From NCBI RefSeq assembly GCF_019429625.1, contig NZ_JAHXRW010000017.1:1-42721 (forward strand): 42,721 nt of DNA, read 5' to 3'. Below the pieces are notes generated by a model. That model ran no database searches and was not told the origin of the DNA. It was given only the letters and a program-made list of their open reading frames with translations. Numbering within the stretch: position 1 is the stretch's first letter; each line of letters opens with the position of its first letter. Positions 42,646-42,721 of the stretch are shown piece by piece. The position numbers and the translations under genes are program-made. This DNA is from Celeribacter sp. PS-C1 (GTDB lineage: Bacteria; Pseudomonadota; Alphaproteobacteria; Rhodobacterales; Rhodobacteraceae).

Positions 42646-42721
42646 CCCCTTCACCGGCGGCGCAGACAGCGCAGCACGGGACGCCAGACGGACTGGCCGG
42701 GGTGCTCGAGAGGGTGACTTG

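Overview
The window looks like the chromosome of an alphaproteobacterium of the Rhodobacteraceae (Roseobacter group). The evidence is the high GC with strong GC3, the gene order hisD / UPF0262 / phosphotyrosine phosphatase / infA / maf / RNase G-type / yacG, the murA-DUF2948 pair, and the abundance of TRAP transport and CoA-ester catabolism. This placement comes from protein and gene-order recognition, not from a database search.

Layout. (1) 1-9443 is a minus-strand housekeeping block. It runs from murA and DUF2948 through hisD, UPF0262, a low-molecular-weight phosphatase, infA, maf, an RNase E/G-type enzyme and yacG to tRNA-Phe. Three genes (NTF2-like, GNAT, nitrilase-type amidohydrolase) sit between the phosphatase and infA. 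(2) 9.5-10.9 kb is a breakpoint-like zone: a small exported protein, tRNA-Thr, a truncated tyrosine integrase and several inverted repeats. (3) 10.9-15.4 kb is an accessory segment. It holds a 6-TM protein and then a tightly coupled three-gene operon: a two-TM periplasmic sensor-like protein; a second sensor-like module with a HAMP-like linker fused to a complete 12-TM MFS transporter; and a periplasmic binding protein of the ABC_sub_bind type with no ABC permease or ATPase beside it. This is the most unusual system in the window. (4) 15.7-29.3 kb is a divergent catabolic regulon. Minus strand: IclR regulator, PaaI-type thioesterase, CaiB-type CoA-transferase. Plus strand: acyl-CoA ligase, MaoC-type dehydratase, TRAP transporter (Q, P, M), both subunits of 3-methylcrotonyl-CoA carboxylase, HMG-CoA lyase and methylglutaconyl-CoA hydratase. 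There is no isovaleryl-CoA dehydrogenase. A consistent reading is uptake and activation of a C5 branched acid such as 3-hydroxy-3-methylbutyrate or 3-methylcrotonate, followed by breakdown to acetyl-CoA and acetoacetate.

(5) 29.3-36.3 kb is mixed: a P1-type peptidase, a decayed IS3-family transposase, a small membrane protein, a second acyl-CoA synthetase divergent from a FabH-like ketoacyl synthase, a DUF2254 membrane protein and a short hypothetical protein. (6) 36.4-38.8 kb has a BON-LysM protein and an MsbA-type ABC exporter. (7) 39.2-42.2 kb is a proXWV-type glycine betaine/proline-betaine importer with a terminator. The last 100 bases hold a strong promoter-like sequence with a GC-rich start region, possibly the front of an rRNA operon beyond the window.

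How the parts work together: the importers (TRAP, ProXWV) and the catabolic genes suit a marine heterotroph living on small organic acids and compatible solutes. The tRNA-linked integrase remnant, the IS remnant and the looser composition at 10.3-15.4 kb mark the accessory part.
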